Shown one piece after another: positions 11,679 to 22,684 of a stretch of DNA of 64,000 nucleotides (positions within the stretch are counted from its first letter, which is position 1; every line of letters begins with the position of its first letter). Below the pieces are notes generated by a model. That model saw only the letters and a list, made by a program, of their open reading frames with translations, did no database searches and was not told the origin of the DNA. Origin of the DNA: Thelonectria olida (taxonomy: Eukaryota; Ascomycota; Sordariomycetes; Hypocreales; Nectriaceae); NCBI GenBank assembly GCA_020736575.1, contig JAGPYM010000050.1:1-64000 (forward strand). Direction: 5' to 3'. A program made the position numbers and the translations under genes.

Positions 11679-12830
11679 GTTGATTGCAATAAGCGTCGCC
11701 AAGGGTATGTTCTCTGCAGTCTGAGATTGTTGCCTCTCGACAATGGCAAAGTAGTGGCGGTTCAAGGTTCGAGAGATGGGGAACAACGCGTGAAGTGTGG
11801 CCCCCCCCCCGTCCCCCCCTGATGAAAAACATTGCCCCAATCTCCAAGACGACACTAGCGACAGATGCCCAAAGTGCGGGGTGGACAAAAGCAGTTTAGA
11901 TGTATGGATTCTTCCCCGGAATCTCTCGATCGGCCGCTGAATGCTCCATTCACAGATGGCCTGAAGGTCACCAAGGACGCCACCTCGTTCATGAGCCCGC
12001 GGGCCGCGGAAAGACGCGCTACTGAGTCAGTTTTGTCGACTCAGTCTTCCAACCCCGCCACGACTTGATACAGATCTAACTAAGTCTCGATAGTTGACCT
12101 GCTTGCCGCCCACGGAGTCTCATGAATGCTTCAATGGATTCCGATATTTTCGATACACAGCCCGGCTGCTGCACCGAGCTCCAGAAACCCCATGTGTGCT
12201 ATTCTTGATCCTAAGTTTGTGGGGATCGCTCATTGTCTCTGAGAAGGAGGTACCTGCACCGCTGATAGGCTTAAGTGATCCTCCATGTAGCGTGTGCAAG
12301 CAGAACTTGTTCATCATGCTCGAATGGAGAGCTGGGAGTAACCATTATCGGTTTTGGCTCACTCTCTATTATTCCAGAGTATTTTCTACAAGGATTGGCG
12401 TGAAACAGACACTTTAACTCGTGGTCAGCGAGCTTATGTACGTTAAGGTGATCCGTACTTCAAGACACCTTGGTATTCAGTCCATGCTCTAAGTGGTTTC
12501 TCACAAGAGCAGATAACAATACCAAATGTGGCCACACGTTGGATACTTTCAAACCATACAACATCAAAATTTTTAGAATAAAATGAAATGACACCAACGA
12601 AATTATTACCCTCCTAGCTCTAATAGGTCGCTACCATTTAGTAAACTTTCACTTTGTGAAGGTGTAGGGTAGGCAGCGGATGCGATCGGATAAACCCCTC
12701 TCCGTTTCCGGCAGAATGATCAGGTAATCAGATGATGACTCCTCGTGTTTAATTTGTAACGCGATGCGCTCTGTTTTCACCCGCGACGTTTCTCAGCTCC
12801 CAGTTTCTTGGTGATAAGATAACTGTGGCA
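11679..12830. other. divergent intergenic region
   Basis: About 1.15 kb between the bZIP gene (-) and the TAP-like hydrolase gene (+), so it likely carries both promoters. Short frames at 11865-12068 and 12094-12417 lack family features. The part 12540-12640 is AT-rich. A C-rich tract lies at 11801-11819. Confidence 0.5.
11801..11819 (+). repeat. homopolymeric C tract (C10-gt-C6)
   Basis: A run of ten C, then gt, then six C lies about 120 bases upstream of the bZIP start codon, in its 5' leader or promoter on the minus strand (as G runs). It may be a promoter poly-purine element or a spot of sequencing-length uncertainty. Confidence 0.8.
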
Positions 12831-14558
12831 ATGGTCGCGAAAGCACACCTGTACGGGGAGATTGCCCTCGCTTCCCCCGAACCAAAGCGAACTCGATGGC
12901 CGAGGCTCGCCATTATGAGCCTTGGGCTGCTCTACTTAGTTCACCTATTCTTGCAACACTCAGCCAACTCGGCCGGGCCGGCCGGTGCGACGGAGGCGCT
13001 CACGTACCCAGGAGAATCCATTGAGTGGAAATCGTGCGGAAATATCAACGATCATGATTTGGAATGTGCAGAAATCGACGTTCCAATGGATCAATTTGAT
13101 CTAACGCGGTCTTCCAACAAGACATTCCTCATCCCGCTCTTGCGCCTTCGAGGAAAGAATGCCACGCAAAATCTGATTGTGAACCCGGGAGGGCCTGGAG
13201 GCAGCGGGATCAACTTCATTTATCGCAAGGGAGCGCTCCTAAACCGCATCGTTGGAGAAGAATTCCACATCTTGTCCTTCGATCCGCGAGGCATCAACTC
13301 ATCGCTGCCTCGCGCTTCATGTTACCCGACCTCGGAGAGTCGCGAGAAGCTCTCGTTGGGATTGGATAGAGACGTGATCAGAGACAGCGGAAAACGGTAT
13401 GCCTGGACTCAGAATTACGTCAGGGCATGCCAGGAAAACATGGGCGAGCACGGGAAGTACATCAACACGCCTCAGACGGCGGCCGACATGAACAGCATCC
13501 TGGATGCTGTGGGCCAGAAGGACATGGTCTACTGGGGATTTAGCTATGGCACACTACTGGGCCAAACATATGCCTCGCTTTTCCCCGACCGTTCCCATCG
13601 CGTCATCATAGATGGCGTGGTTGACCAAATCCAGTGGTACGATGACCTCATTCTGGAAGACGACTTCATCGATACACAACATGTCCTTGACGGATTCTTC
13701 GATGAGTGCGTCAAGTCGGGCGACAAGTGCGCCTTGTCAGGCCTTGCGAAGTCCAAAGAAGAACTTCAACACAAGGTGGTCACCTTCCTACGGGGACTCG
13801 AAAAGGAACCTCTTCCCGTCTTCATCAACACTACCACCTACGGGACTCTTGACTACACAACGCTGTGGAACGCAGTTTTTGGACATATGTACAAACCGGC
13901 AACTTGGTTCGACCTCGCAACTCGGCTCCAAGGCTTGATGCTCGGCAACACCACGGACGCATTCCTGGAGTATGGCGTCGAGGACTTTTCCAGCCAAACC
14001 GACGATGCCATTGATGTTGTTACAAACAACGATGGAAGGTCAGGCTCAAAGTACTGGCCAAAATCGAGAACTGAACTCCTCGATATTCTCGCGCCTTTGT
14101 ATAACCAGTCCTCGTTCGCCTTCTCCGAGAACCAAGCATACTACGCCAGACAGCAATGGCTTATCCCCAAAACACACAATTTCAAGCCGAGCAGTCACGT
14201 TGTGACCGCCCACCCGCTCTTGATCTTATCGACCACTTACGACCCGATTTGTCCTCTCAAGTCGGCGAAGAAGGCAGAGGCAGTGCACGCTGGCTCACGA
14301 CTCGTAGAAGTCAAGGGATACGGCCATTGCTCCGTTGCGGTCGCATCCGCGTGTCTTGCTCAGCATGTGCATGATTTTCTTCACACCGGGAAATTGCCAC
14401 CGAAAGGCGCAACCTGTGAGGTGGACGAGCCATACTTTCAGGAGCCGGAGTCGCAGGAGGCATTGTGGGCGAGACTTTCCGCAGTTGACTCAGAGGATGC
14501 AACTCGCGCGGCCCAGTCTTTGCTGGCGCTGCAAGGGATCGACAAGAGAGGTTTCTGA
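12831..14558 (+). CDS. membrane-anchored TAP-like alpha/beta hydrolase (S33-type peptidase)
   Basis: Single-exon gene of 575 codons plus stop. A hydrophobic segment at about residues 26-44 (LAIMSLGLLYLVHLFL) after a basic stretch suggests a signal anchor, so the body should be luminal or extracellular. The alpha/beta-hydrolase fold shows NPGGPGGSG (oxyanion region), FDPRG, and the nucleophile elbow GFSYGT with Ser238. Asp471 lies in STTYDPICP and His499 in GYGHCSV, giving a complete Ser-Asp-His triad. The C-terminal part matches the TAP-like domain (tripeptidyl-aminopeptidase/proteinase family S33 C-terminus). Several N-glycosylation sequons (for example NKT, NAT, NTT) fit a secretory-path protein. 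Substrate, peptide or ester, is unknown. The start at 12831 is the first ATG of the open frame. No break is seen. Confidence 0.88.
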   Translation: MVAKAHLYGEIALASPEPKRTRWPRLAIMSLGLLYLVHLFLQHSANSAGPAGATEALTYPGESIEWKSCGNINDHDLECAEIDVPMDQFDLTRSSNKTFLIPLLRLRGKNATQNLIVNPGGPGGSGINFIYRKGALLNRIVGEEFHILSFDPRGINSSLPRASCYPTSESREKLSLGLDRDVIRDSGKRYAWTQNYVRACQENMGEHGKYINTPQTAADMNSILDAVGQKDMVYWGFSYGTLLGQTYASLFPDRSHRVIIDGVVDQIQWYDDLILEDDFIDTQHVLDGFFDECVKSGDKCALSGLAKSKEELQHKVVTFLRGLEKEPLPVFINTTTYGTLDYTTLWNAVFGHMYKPATWFDLATRLQGLMLGNTTDAFLEYGVEDFSSQTDDAIDVVTNNDGRSGSKYWPKSRTELLDILAPLYNQSSFAFSENQAYYARQQWLIPKTHNFKPSSHVVTAHPLLILSTTYDPICPLKSAKKAEAVHAGSRLVEVKGYGHCSVAVASACLAQHVHDFLHTGKLPPKGATCEVDEPYFQEPESQEALWARLSAVDSEDATRAAQSLLALQGIDKRGF

Positions 14559-15012
14559 AGATGAGTCACGTTTGCTAGGATTGGGAAGTAGGTTGTGCTG
14601 GAAAGAGAGTGCATGCGGCTTTTGCGCGTCCCAAGCAAGATTGATGTGCATATGATTATGCCCTAGGAAGATTCTTTTCTCTCTACTTTACTTAGTCAAA
14701 CAGTATGCTCTTGCAACAAAGAATATAAGTTCACAGAATAATCATTGCCTCCAGTACACAATGCTATCCCTGAGTGAGGGGAAGAATGATATAAATCACT
14801 AGAGACTAGAGTCGTTCATTGATGGGCTGAAAGTAAGATACCTCTAGGCCTTGTCTCGGAACGAAGTGCAAACTTAAACTAGCACACCATGATACCTATG
14901 TGAGGCTCACAAAGGATAGGATGATCGAAACTTAAGAACCAAGAGAGAACAGGATATGGTATCAAATACAAATAGTCTAGGTGCCAGCCCCTTGCGAATC
15001 TCACCAGCCACC
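14559..15012. other. convergent intergenic region
   Basis: Lies between the TAP-like hydrolase (+) and the second LaeA-like gene (-). AT-rich, with no supported gene; it should hold both 3' UTRs. Confidence 0.45.
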
Positions 15013-16509
15013 TTAGTCGCCCTCTTCAGGCTTTCGACCCCAGACAACCTTGATTCGGAAATAAGGATGGTTTCTGCGATCACGAACCTCCCGCCTGAAC
15101 TGCGCAATATACACATGGAACTGCTCTGTGGTCCATCCCAGGACGCTGGCAACGAAGTTCAACAACCCCTCGGTATCTTGCGTCGCGAAAACTTGACCAA
15201 ACTGGCCAATCTCTTTCAGCTTTGGATCTTTTGCCCAAGGGCTTATAGGACACTTTGGGTGGATGGTTAGTTTTGAGTCTTGTTATTGTCTGTGATCTTC
15301 TTTCCGGCTCACCTTGTAGTTCCATTCCTCGATATCGACAAAGCCAGCCTCTTCCATGGCTTTTCTCTGCGTCCCGTCTGCTAGGACAGTAAACGACCGC
15401 CCCGTCGTCTTTGTGCCTTCAATGAAAATCTTATCCCACTGGGCCATGGCCGAGTCTGGCTTTACAGTGCCGTCATCGCTCTCGATGGTTGGAGATGCTT
15501 CAAAACTCTCCAGGTAGCAACCTGGTTTAAGCGTCTTATATGCTTGCTTGAACAGCTCCGTCCAGTCTGGGATAGTTCCGACGAGATAGCGAATGTGGAC
15601 GTAGTCGAAAGACCCAGGCGTATAAGTCCACTCTTGGGTGGCGTCATCGATCTCACTGGAAATTGTGAGCAATCATTATTCCTGAGAAAGCATTCGGCAA
15701 GCGGTCTGAACTGACAATTTCAAGTTTGGTGGTATCCACGAGGGCTGAATGGGCGAAATATCAGTGCCAATAACCTCGCATCCGGGAAACTCATCGGCAA
15801 AATCACTGGTGTTGCTTCAGTTAGTCACAGGAGTTTGATCCTCCAGTATTATCTGCACTTACATGGCCCAGACGCCTAGACACCAGCAGGACTCTTAATT
15901 AGCGTACATTTCAAGGCGTAAGAAGGAGGAATATGGCCGTACCAGTTCCGCAGCCGATGTCAATGACTTTCTAATAGTTGGGTCAGGTGGTTTCTCGTAG
16001 TCAGCAGTTGCTCATCATTACATACCTTAACGTCATGTTGAATGGGCGCAAGATATAGTTTACCGTCCTGAGCTAGTGTATACATGTGATGGCTGCAGAT
16101 TGTCAGCAAAAAGACGGTACAAAGTTTACACTGTAATGGGACTTACATAATGTCCATCGCTTCACTCTGGCGTTCATCATTGGCTCCCCTGGGAGCGAAG
16201 ACGGATTAGCACCTCAGATAGGCGAACCCATTGCTTTCAAGGAGATTGAGCTCACCAATAAAAGGCATTGCCCCTCTCGCTGTGGTACGTTCGGCCCTTA
16301 ATCGTCCTATACTGAAGAATGCTCGATGTAATGGATGCGGTCGAGCTATCATGGTCGTCCCCAAGAGTGGAATCGGCATCCTCATCTGTATCTGGGGTGT
16401 CTTCCGGCTCAATGATTTGCTCCTCGCCCTGTTCACCGATCGAACGAGGAGACGACGCAGCCCTCGCAGGACTTTTAGGACTCTTGGGACTAGGACTCTT
16501 CTCAGGCAT
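15013..16509 (-). CDS. LaeA-like SAM-dependent methyltransferase (copy 2)
   Basis: Second member of the same family as 522-2309. It starts at [16 protein letters not shown] with a short Ser/Pro-rich tail. The family block [19 protein letters not shown] and the SAM motif [10 protein letters not shown] follow. Downstream are a post-motif [16 protein letters not shown] loop and [16 protein letters not shown]. The protein ends with [15 protein letters not shown] and [14 protein letters not shown] at 15013-15015. The intron just before KVIDIG occupies the same codon boundary as in copies 1 and 3 and has a normal GTATGT donor. Relative to LaeA-type enzymes the catalytic scaffold looks complete. The substrate, and whether it is regulatory, cannot be told. 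It is separated from its 5' neighbour by a long gene-poor region. Confidence 0.87.
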
Positions 16510-18594
16510 GGTGTAAAAAGTGAGACTCGAAATGCTCGGTGAAAGCGACAGGGTGGCGCTTTGCGCCAAATTTCTGGGTCAACAAACGTTCTTATGCTTG
16601 GTACCACTACAACACGGGGTGAGGGGAATTACGAAACTGTTGGTTATCACCTAGTGATGTTGCATAACCGAGAAGCGCTGGCCAGTTCTCATTGGATCCA
16701 GAGGAGCCTTCACCCACTATGAGCATGGGTGACGGGCCCGGCCCGTTTCCCGTTTCTCGTCGCCGTCGCATTGCATTAACGAGAATGCACCAAAGGACGC
16801 GCTATTCTTTGCTCGCTTTGAACTCTTGTCCGGGAAGCGACCAAAAGACACCATTTCTCTGTCGATCCTGAGCCAGGAATGCTTTCTTCGCGGCGTTTCT
16901 AACCTCGCACTCCTCGTTTAGGATGCGAATATCCATCCACAACGGGGGCCATGAACGCCCTGGCTTTGTGCTACGCAAGGTCACCAACCACCAGACACAT
17001 GCGGATATCTCTGCAACGAAGACGCCTATCTTTTCCCCTGGTACTGATGCCATTCCTTTCCGAGAAACACCTGATTAGGCATTGAGAGAACGCAAGTATT
17101 GTCCCCTTTTTAGCAACGCAACAGAGATCCGAGATTTAAGCAACGGGCTGGTGGGATGCTTTAGTCAAATTAGCGGTCTGAACTCCGTGGACCTGACCCT
17201 GTTGAGGCAAAGATCATCTCCGAGTCATGACCCTTGTCGAACCAACGCGTCTTTGGCTGATTGACGTTACATGCCAGCCACCACATGAGCATTTGGGGGC
17301 GGAAGAGTTCCCCGATGGATGACGAAAGTTGACCCGTCATTGGGCTCCTGATATGGTTCCAATCAGCGGCAATGACTGGAGACGGAGAGAAATTAAAACT
17401 CACGTCCGATTGTCTATCATGGTGGCTGTCTAATCTAGATATATATTCATAAATACTGCTGGTTAGTGAACACTGTTTAATAATACTTCGCTTAAAGAGT
17501 CACAGGTATTGGCGGTTTGAAGTTCTGATGTCCAAGTTGTAGGGATGACAAGAAATGCAATGGGTTGAGGCACTGGTGCAGGGTCCAAGTCCCCCATTAA
17601 CTCCTAGACCCCGGGTGGAAGCCTTTTTTTTTCTAGTGTGAGATCATTTGGCAAATAGGATGTTGTATGTATGGTGTTCGATGCAGTCATCTGCATGTTG
17701 AGTCTTTAAGATCCTCAGGTTGATAGGGGGATGCATTATCGCAACTGATGCATATCTCGGCGCCATTGACCCGGACTGACACGAGGAATTGATATTTAGT
17801 CTCACAAGTCTATCGAACCACTTTGACCTCGACGACAGATTCAAGATCCCAACACAATTAATCCCTACATCTAAGGAAAAATAATCACGTGATGAGTCCG
17901 GGGACATATGTGTATCATGTTACCTGAGTGGAGGGTGTTGAGGAGTGGGGTAGCTATAAGACACCATGGACCCAGGAGGAGATGGTAATGAATACTTGAG
18001 ACCGGGTGAGGCGGAAGGGAAGGGGTCGTGGTTATTATCTAGATGGGCTTGACGTTGAGTGAGAAGGAAGGAAGAAGCGCCCATTTTCGATTGATAGAGT
18101 GTATCCCTTGAGAGAATTACCTACCTGGGTACTTATTCGAAGAGGAGATGAAACCTATTGGCTCAAGTCTACCAGGTGCATGTCCTCGAAAGCGATTCCT
18201 TAGGCGTTCGACAGTCAATTCAATAAACGATAGCGTATGGGTATCCCCCAGATCTCAGTCCAATTACCGAAGTATTCTGAAGCTTTGTTGATGAAGGAAT
18301 TGCCAGGATTGGATCGACAAGAGAAAAGAGGATTCTAAAAGGGCGTCGCATTTTCAACCCTTGCATCTCTACACGGTTTTTACTTGAACTGATCAATTGA
18401 ATTTTAGAGTATTTGGAATGGGTATGGGTTGTAGTAATATGACGAATAGACAAAGGAGTCTGATATCCCTCTCTCGCACGCAACGACAGAAGGGACATCC
18501 ATCACCAGATGTTACAATCAGCCTACAGCAACATGCCATCTCTAATTATCCCTATTACTTCTTAGGCCACTAATTGAAACACCGTTAACATCTA
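16510..18594. other. gene-poor region of about 2.1 kb
   Basis: No supported gene. Short minus-strand frames at 16802-17053, 17644-17907 and 18220-18498 lack domains, and their codon content does not resemble that of neighbours. The section 17440-18560 is AT-rich and has several near-repeated tracts of gag/agg. No terminal repeats or transposase-like frame were recognised. Confidence 0.5.
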
Positions 18595-19009
18595 TCATCT
18601 ATGAACAACAGAGAAGGGACCCTTACAGAAGATCATGTTGCCGTTGTCGTTACCTATGCGCTCGGAGAGGTTGAGGTCGCGGTCGTTGCTGCCTCCTTCC
18701 ATGGTGCCGAGCGAGGCGCGCAGAACAGGGACGTTGTCATCACCCTCAAAGCCGAAGGAGATGTTGCTCGCGGAGTGGGAAAAGTCTGTTAATGCAAGTA
18801 CCTACTTTAGCAAACGAAAAATCTAGGCATTATGTGCCAGATGAGGACCTACTCTGGCCGCCCCATTCGAATGAACCGTCAATGTTTCCGATGTAGTAAT
18901 CGAGGTCGAGCTGAGCGTCTTGCCAGTTACCGTCGACATCAGCTAGCCGGGCTCGGAGGATATGACCATCCTCGAGGGTGATGTCTTCGGCACTGAGATG
19001 GAACGACAT
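18595..19009 (-). CDS. small CVNH (cyanovirin-N homology) lectin-like protein
   Basis: Likely a small carbohydrate-binding protein of the fungal CVNH family, about 115 residues from two exons. Exon 1 (18850s-19009) reads MSFHLSAEDITLEDGHI, then LDLDYYIGN-DGSFEWGGQ. After an intron with GTAGGT donor and AACAG acceptor (about 18792-18855), exon 2 continues with NFSHSASNISF and a second CVNH half ending LNLSERIGNDNGNM. The two pseudo-symmetric halves, each ending in a (Y/R)IGN-DG motif, are the hallmark of the fold. No signal peptide is seen, so it is probably cytosolic. The exact C-terminus is uncertain: the frame runs to TGA at 18595-18597, but an alternative short terminal intron beginning GTAAGG is possible. 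Two conserved-looking Cys residues of cyanovirin itself are absent from most of the protein. Confidence 0.8.
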
Positions 19010-19976
19010 GATGTTTGTAGGAGCGCCAGTTATGGTGTAAGAAGTGAGGTAATTTTTGATATTGGGATACAAGACCCAAGGAACAGTTTATATCCTTTCC
19101 TCTGGGTCCCCTCATTGCTCGCCATATGCACCTCCACGGCAGCCAAGCCCGAGTCAAGCGCTTACTGCATTGCCAACGAGACGATACCTTCTCCTTGGCG
19201 ACGGCAGCTGCATCGTCTGCGAATCTCACTCGCTCTCCGCACGTGCCAAGCTGTCACTGTGAGTGGGCACTTATAGGTCGACGCTGGGGACTTTTACAAG
19301 TCACGAAACAGGAGCATTTGCCCCTGGTCTCGTGTTTGGCGGCTGAGGGGTTGCGCGCTTACTGCATAAGTGAGAGATGCCCCTATGATCTGAGACATGT
19401 TACTCGCATCTTGGTTATCATCGGTAGGTCATCGTGGTCACTGCCAAGGTCGTGGAGCGGGGACGGTGGGAACAATTCAGGCGCAGTGCATGCATTGTGC
19501 ATATCTCCTCACTCCTTCTCAGACTAGCGAGAGAGGCAGCCAGGAGCCATCAGTAGGCAATTGGCATCATTGTCCTTTTTCAACGGTGTACTTAATAGTG
19601 CCTATTTTGGGAATCCAGATATGAGGTGGAAGTCATAGACTGTCTTGCTTCTTCGTCTCCACGGAATCGGCTTGGCTCGGAGACGATGTGTCCTGGATTG
19701 GATAATTCAAAGTCATCAAAAAGCTCCATCAAAGAAGCCAACTCCCCCATAGGACTGAAAACGACATGACATGTCGCAAAACCGGCGGCATTAGTGTGTC
19801 GTTTGCTGCATGGCCGTATGCCTCTCCCTCTGTACGCCCCTTGTAGCATTACTCTCCCGCTTGACCCAGAGGTTGGCTGGAGGACAAGCGGCTAACCTCC
19901 CTGGCCACCGTGGCATGATGAGAGTAAACAAACCTCCATCGGTGGCCATACTGAACCATCCCAGGTCGCATTATAG
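19010..19976. other. intergenic region
   Basis: Nearly 1 kb without a supported gene. Frames at 19126-19527 (+) and 19592-19849 (-) show no family features. Contains the CVNH promoter and the 3' end of the downstream Zn2Cys6 gene. Confidence 0.45.
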
Positions 19977-22458
19977 CTAAAGGCCGCCAAGGTCATTCTC
20001 AAAAAAGAATGAACTTGAACTGCCGACTTCCTCCCAGGGAATGTCAGACACAAAGTCTTCCCATACTTTCCACGATTGATCCATCATGGCCAGTGGTAGG
20101 CTGGGGTTTAGATCGAAGGCATCAGCTATCGCAGTGGCTTGGCTCCCTGCTGCTGATGCAACGGCTAAGTTTGTCGAATGCCATGTCTGCTGAGGCTGCT
20201 GCAACGCCACAGCCACAGTACTGCCTCCGACCTCCGCGTCTGCATTTGTCGGCATGGCTTCAGTTCGTATCTCGTCAGTCGGACCAGCCCCCGTTAACGT
20301 CATCGAGGAGGTTCCATCCATGGTGCCACCACCGTCCAATAACTTTGTCAGTTTCTCACGAGTTCTGCGCATGAGCTTTCCAAGCGGTCCTTGAAGTATT
20401 CCACCGCTATATCGTGCAATTATCTCCTCATGCTGTTGATAACACGCCTCAACTATTGGCCAGGCACGCCTGATGAGTGTGATATCAGCGCAGACATAAC
20501 ACTCGGCAATGGCGATGGCCACCACGTTCCATGGAATAGTGATATACCATCTGAAACCTTCCCCACGAGGATCTGTGTGCATCAATTGAGTTTTCTCGAG
20601 GATTGAAAGTGCGATGCATAGTAATTCAGTATCGTTTCTCATTTGAGGTGGAGGTGGTCCTCCGCCATGAAGCGGCCGCAAGACGGAGAGCCTGATTCCA
20701 GAAACCAGGCATTGCGTGCCGTGCCATGCGAACCATGCATGAACAGAAGACTCTGGGTCGCAGAAGTGAAGAAGCTGAAGGGCGCTCTTCTCAAATTGTT
20801 GCGCATGCCGTTGTCTTATGTCCCAATCAGATGATAACGTGACGGTCTCATTGTAAGTCTTGGTATTGGCACCTTTCCTTTCAGCATGACTAGAAAAGTT
20901 GAGCTGGCGGCCGGCAAGCTGTAAGTGATATGTGACGAGGGCAAAAGTCATATCAGTGAGTCCCTCCCTGTTTGAGACTGGACTTGTCGTCGTCTGGTCA
21001 AAATCGGAGTCGTTGATGTGTCTCACAAGGGCTAAGGCGGATGCTACTTCGGTGTGCCCAATCATTGGCTCTATAGCTTGGATGAAAAGCGACTGCATAT
21101 CGATGAGGCATATGGTGAGCCAGAGGCGTGATCTCATCTGCTGGTCGAAAAATGTTTCGCTTCGCCCGGCACATTTACTGGGCCGCAAGTGAAGGCCAAG
21201 GCCTCTTGCAACCCTCACAGCAATAGCAGCCAACGTCCAAACTGCTTTGCTTCTTTCTTCGGTTTTCCTCGCATACTATTAAATGTTAGACGCGATACAA
21301 GGCGTGCCAGATGGCGTTATTACTCACAAGATATAAAACAAAAGCTTGAAGAACGTTGATGTCTCGCGCTGAGAGCAGACCAGATCTCTCAATAGCTACT
21401 TCACACTCTCTCCGACAGAGCGTGACAAGATCTGTCTTGCTTGTGTAGAAGCTGGCAAGGCATTGAGCTTCCGTCAAACTGCTGGCAGCGGCAAAACATA
21501 CAGCTGAGCTCAGTGCCACCAGTGACGGGTGCTGATCTGGATATCCGAAATAGCCTTCTTCACGCACCATCCAGGCTTCTAGGGATGGGCGATGCAGGAT
21601 TTTGATGATCGGGTCAACTTGCCTCAGATATACTTGGCATAATTGGCGTTTGACCGATTGATCCACGGAATTTGGTGTCCAACCAAACCCCGAGCTTTGC
21701 GACGCTATAGCTGGAGTGTCCAGCCCAATCAGGCTTATGGGAGCCATATCACATTTGGCCGAGTTCATCTGAGCAGGATCTGGTGCTTGGACGCTGTCGT
21801 TTTCAGCATCACCTAACGCTGATTCCACTACATCGCGCAAACCATGAACCTGGGCTCAAGTTGCAAGGTCAGACTTTGAATCATAAGATTTTTGTTTGTA
21901 TGACAGCACTATTTTACCTCTGCGGCTAGGTTTTCCCAGAAGGATTCAGGCCGGTGAAGCATAGAAGCGTTTCCAGCGTAAGGTCTTGGAGCGTTGACCC
22001 CTGGGCCCTCGAGCTCGACATGCGCAGAACTGCTTGGATGATTGTGTGCGGACGGCCCATTCGGGAACTAGAACGACTTGTCAGCTTTCCTTATCAAGTC
22101 GCTATCGCGAGAAGTGCTCACTCACCCCTGGGGTTGAGGCCTCCACAACGGAGCTTGCTGAACTCGCCCGCATTTCATCAATCATGGCCTCGAGGTGGCG
22201 TATGCGCTCTGCCAAATCTTCCGAAATCGCTCCATCACTGCGATCCGTTTGTCGGGTTCGCTGGGCATGCCGGCCCCGCGGGAGCCGGAGCCGTTGAACG
22301 GGTTTGCAGACGAGGCCATGGGAAACACAATTCGAACAAGGAGCAAGTTTGTCACATTTGACCTTTCGATCCCGGCAGTGCTCACAACTCAACTGCGGAG
22401 GCGCTTTAGCTTTGGCATGACTGGGGATTTCCGTTGCGGGTGTACGACGTTTCTCCAT
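19977..22458 (-). CDS. Zn2Cys6 transcription factor with fungal-specific TF domain
   Basis: Nuclear regulator. Exon 1 (up to 22458, [14 protein letters not shown]) encodes the binuclear zinc cluster [27 protein letters not shown] with the six Cys, followed by a basic segment and a short coiled coil ([16 protein letters not shown]). Later exons carry the middle-homology/fungal-specific TF domain: [45 protein letters not shown], and [16 protein letters not shown] at the exon 2/3 join. The C-terminus is Thr/Ala-rich and ends with [10 protein letters not shown]. Introns lie near 22100-21960, 21890-21845 and 21290. No break is seen. It sits 226 bases from the MFS gene on the same strand, a frequent regulator-pump pairing. 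Target genes unknown. Confidence 0.88.
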
Positions 22459-22684
22459 CGAGTGTCAGGTACAGGTAAGTAGACCTAGGCTGCAGAATGG
22501 AGACTCGAAAATGCGTCATGGGGGATTATTCTTCAGATGTCGGTCAGGTGACCTGCACTAACACCATCTTCGACGAAGTGCGGGAAGAGCCTGAACACAA
22601 TGTCTCATATCGCGGCAAGAAACATAGAAGCGAAAATGGGAGATTGGCAAGCCAGATTCGCTTTGAATGCTTTCTATCTTCGAA

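Noticed and set aside
16510..18594. Possible transposon relic in the gene-poor region
   Set aside because: No terminal repeats, target duplications or transposase-like sequence could be seen.
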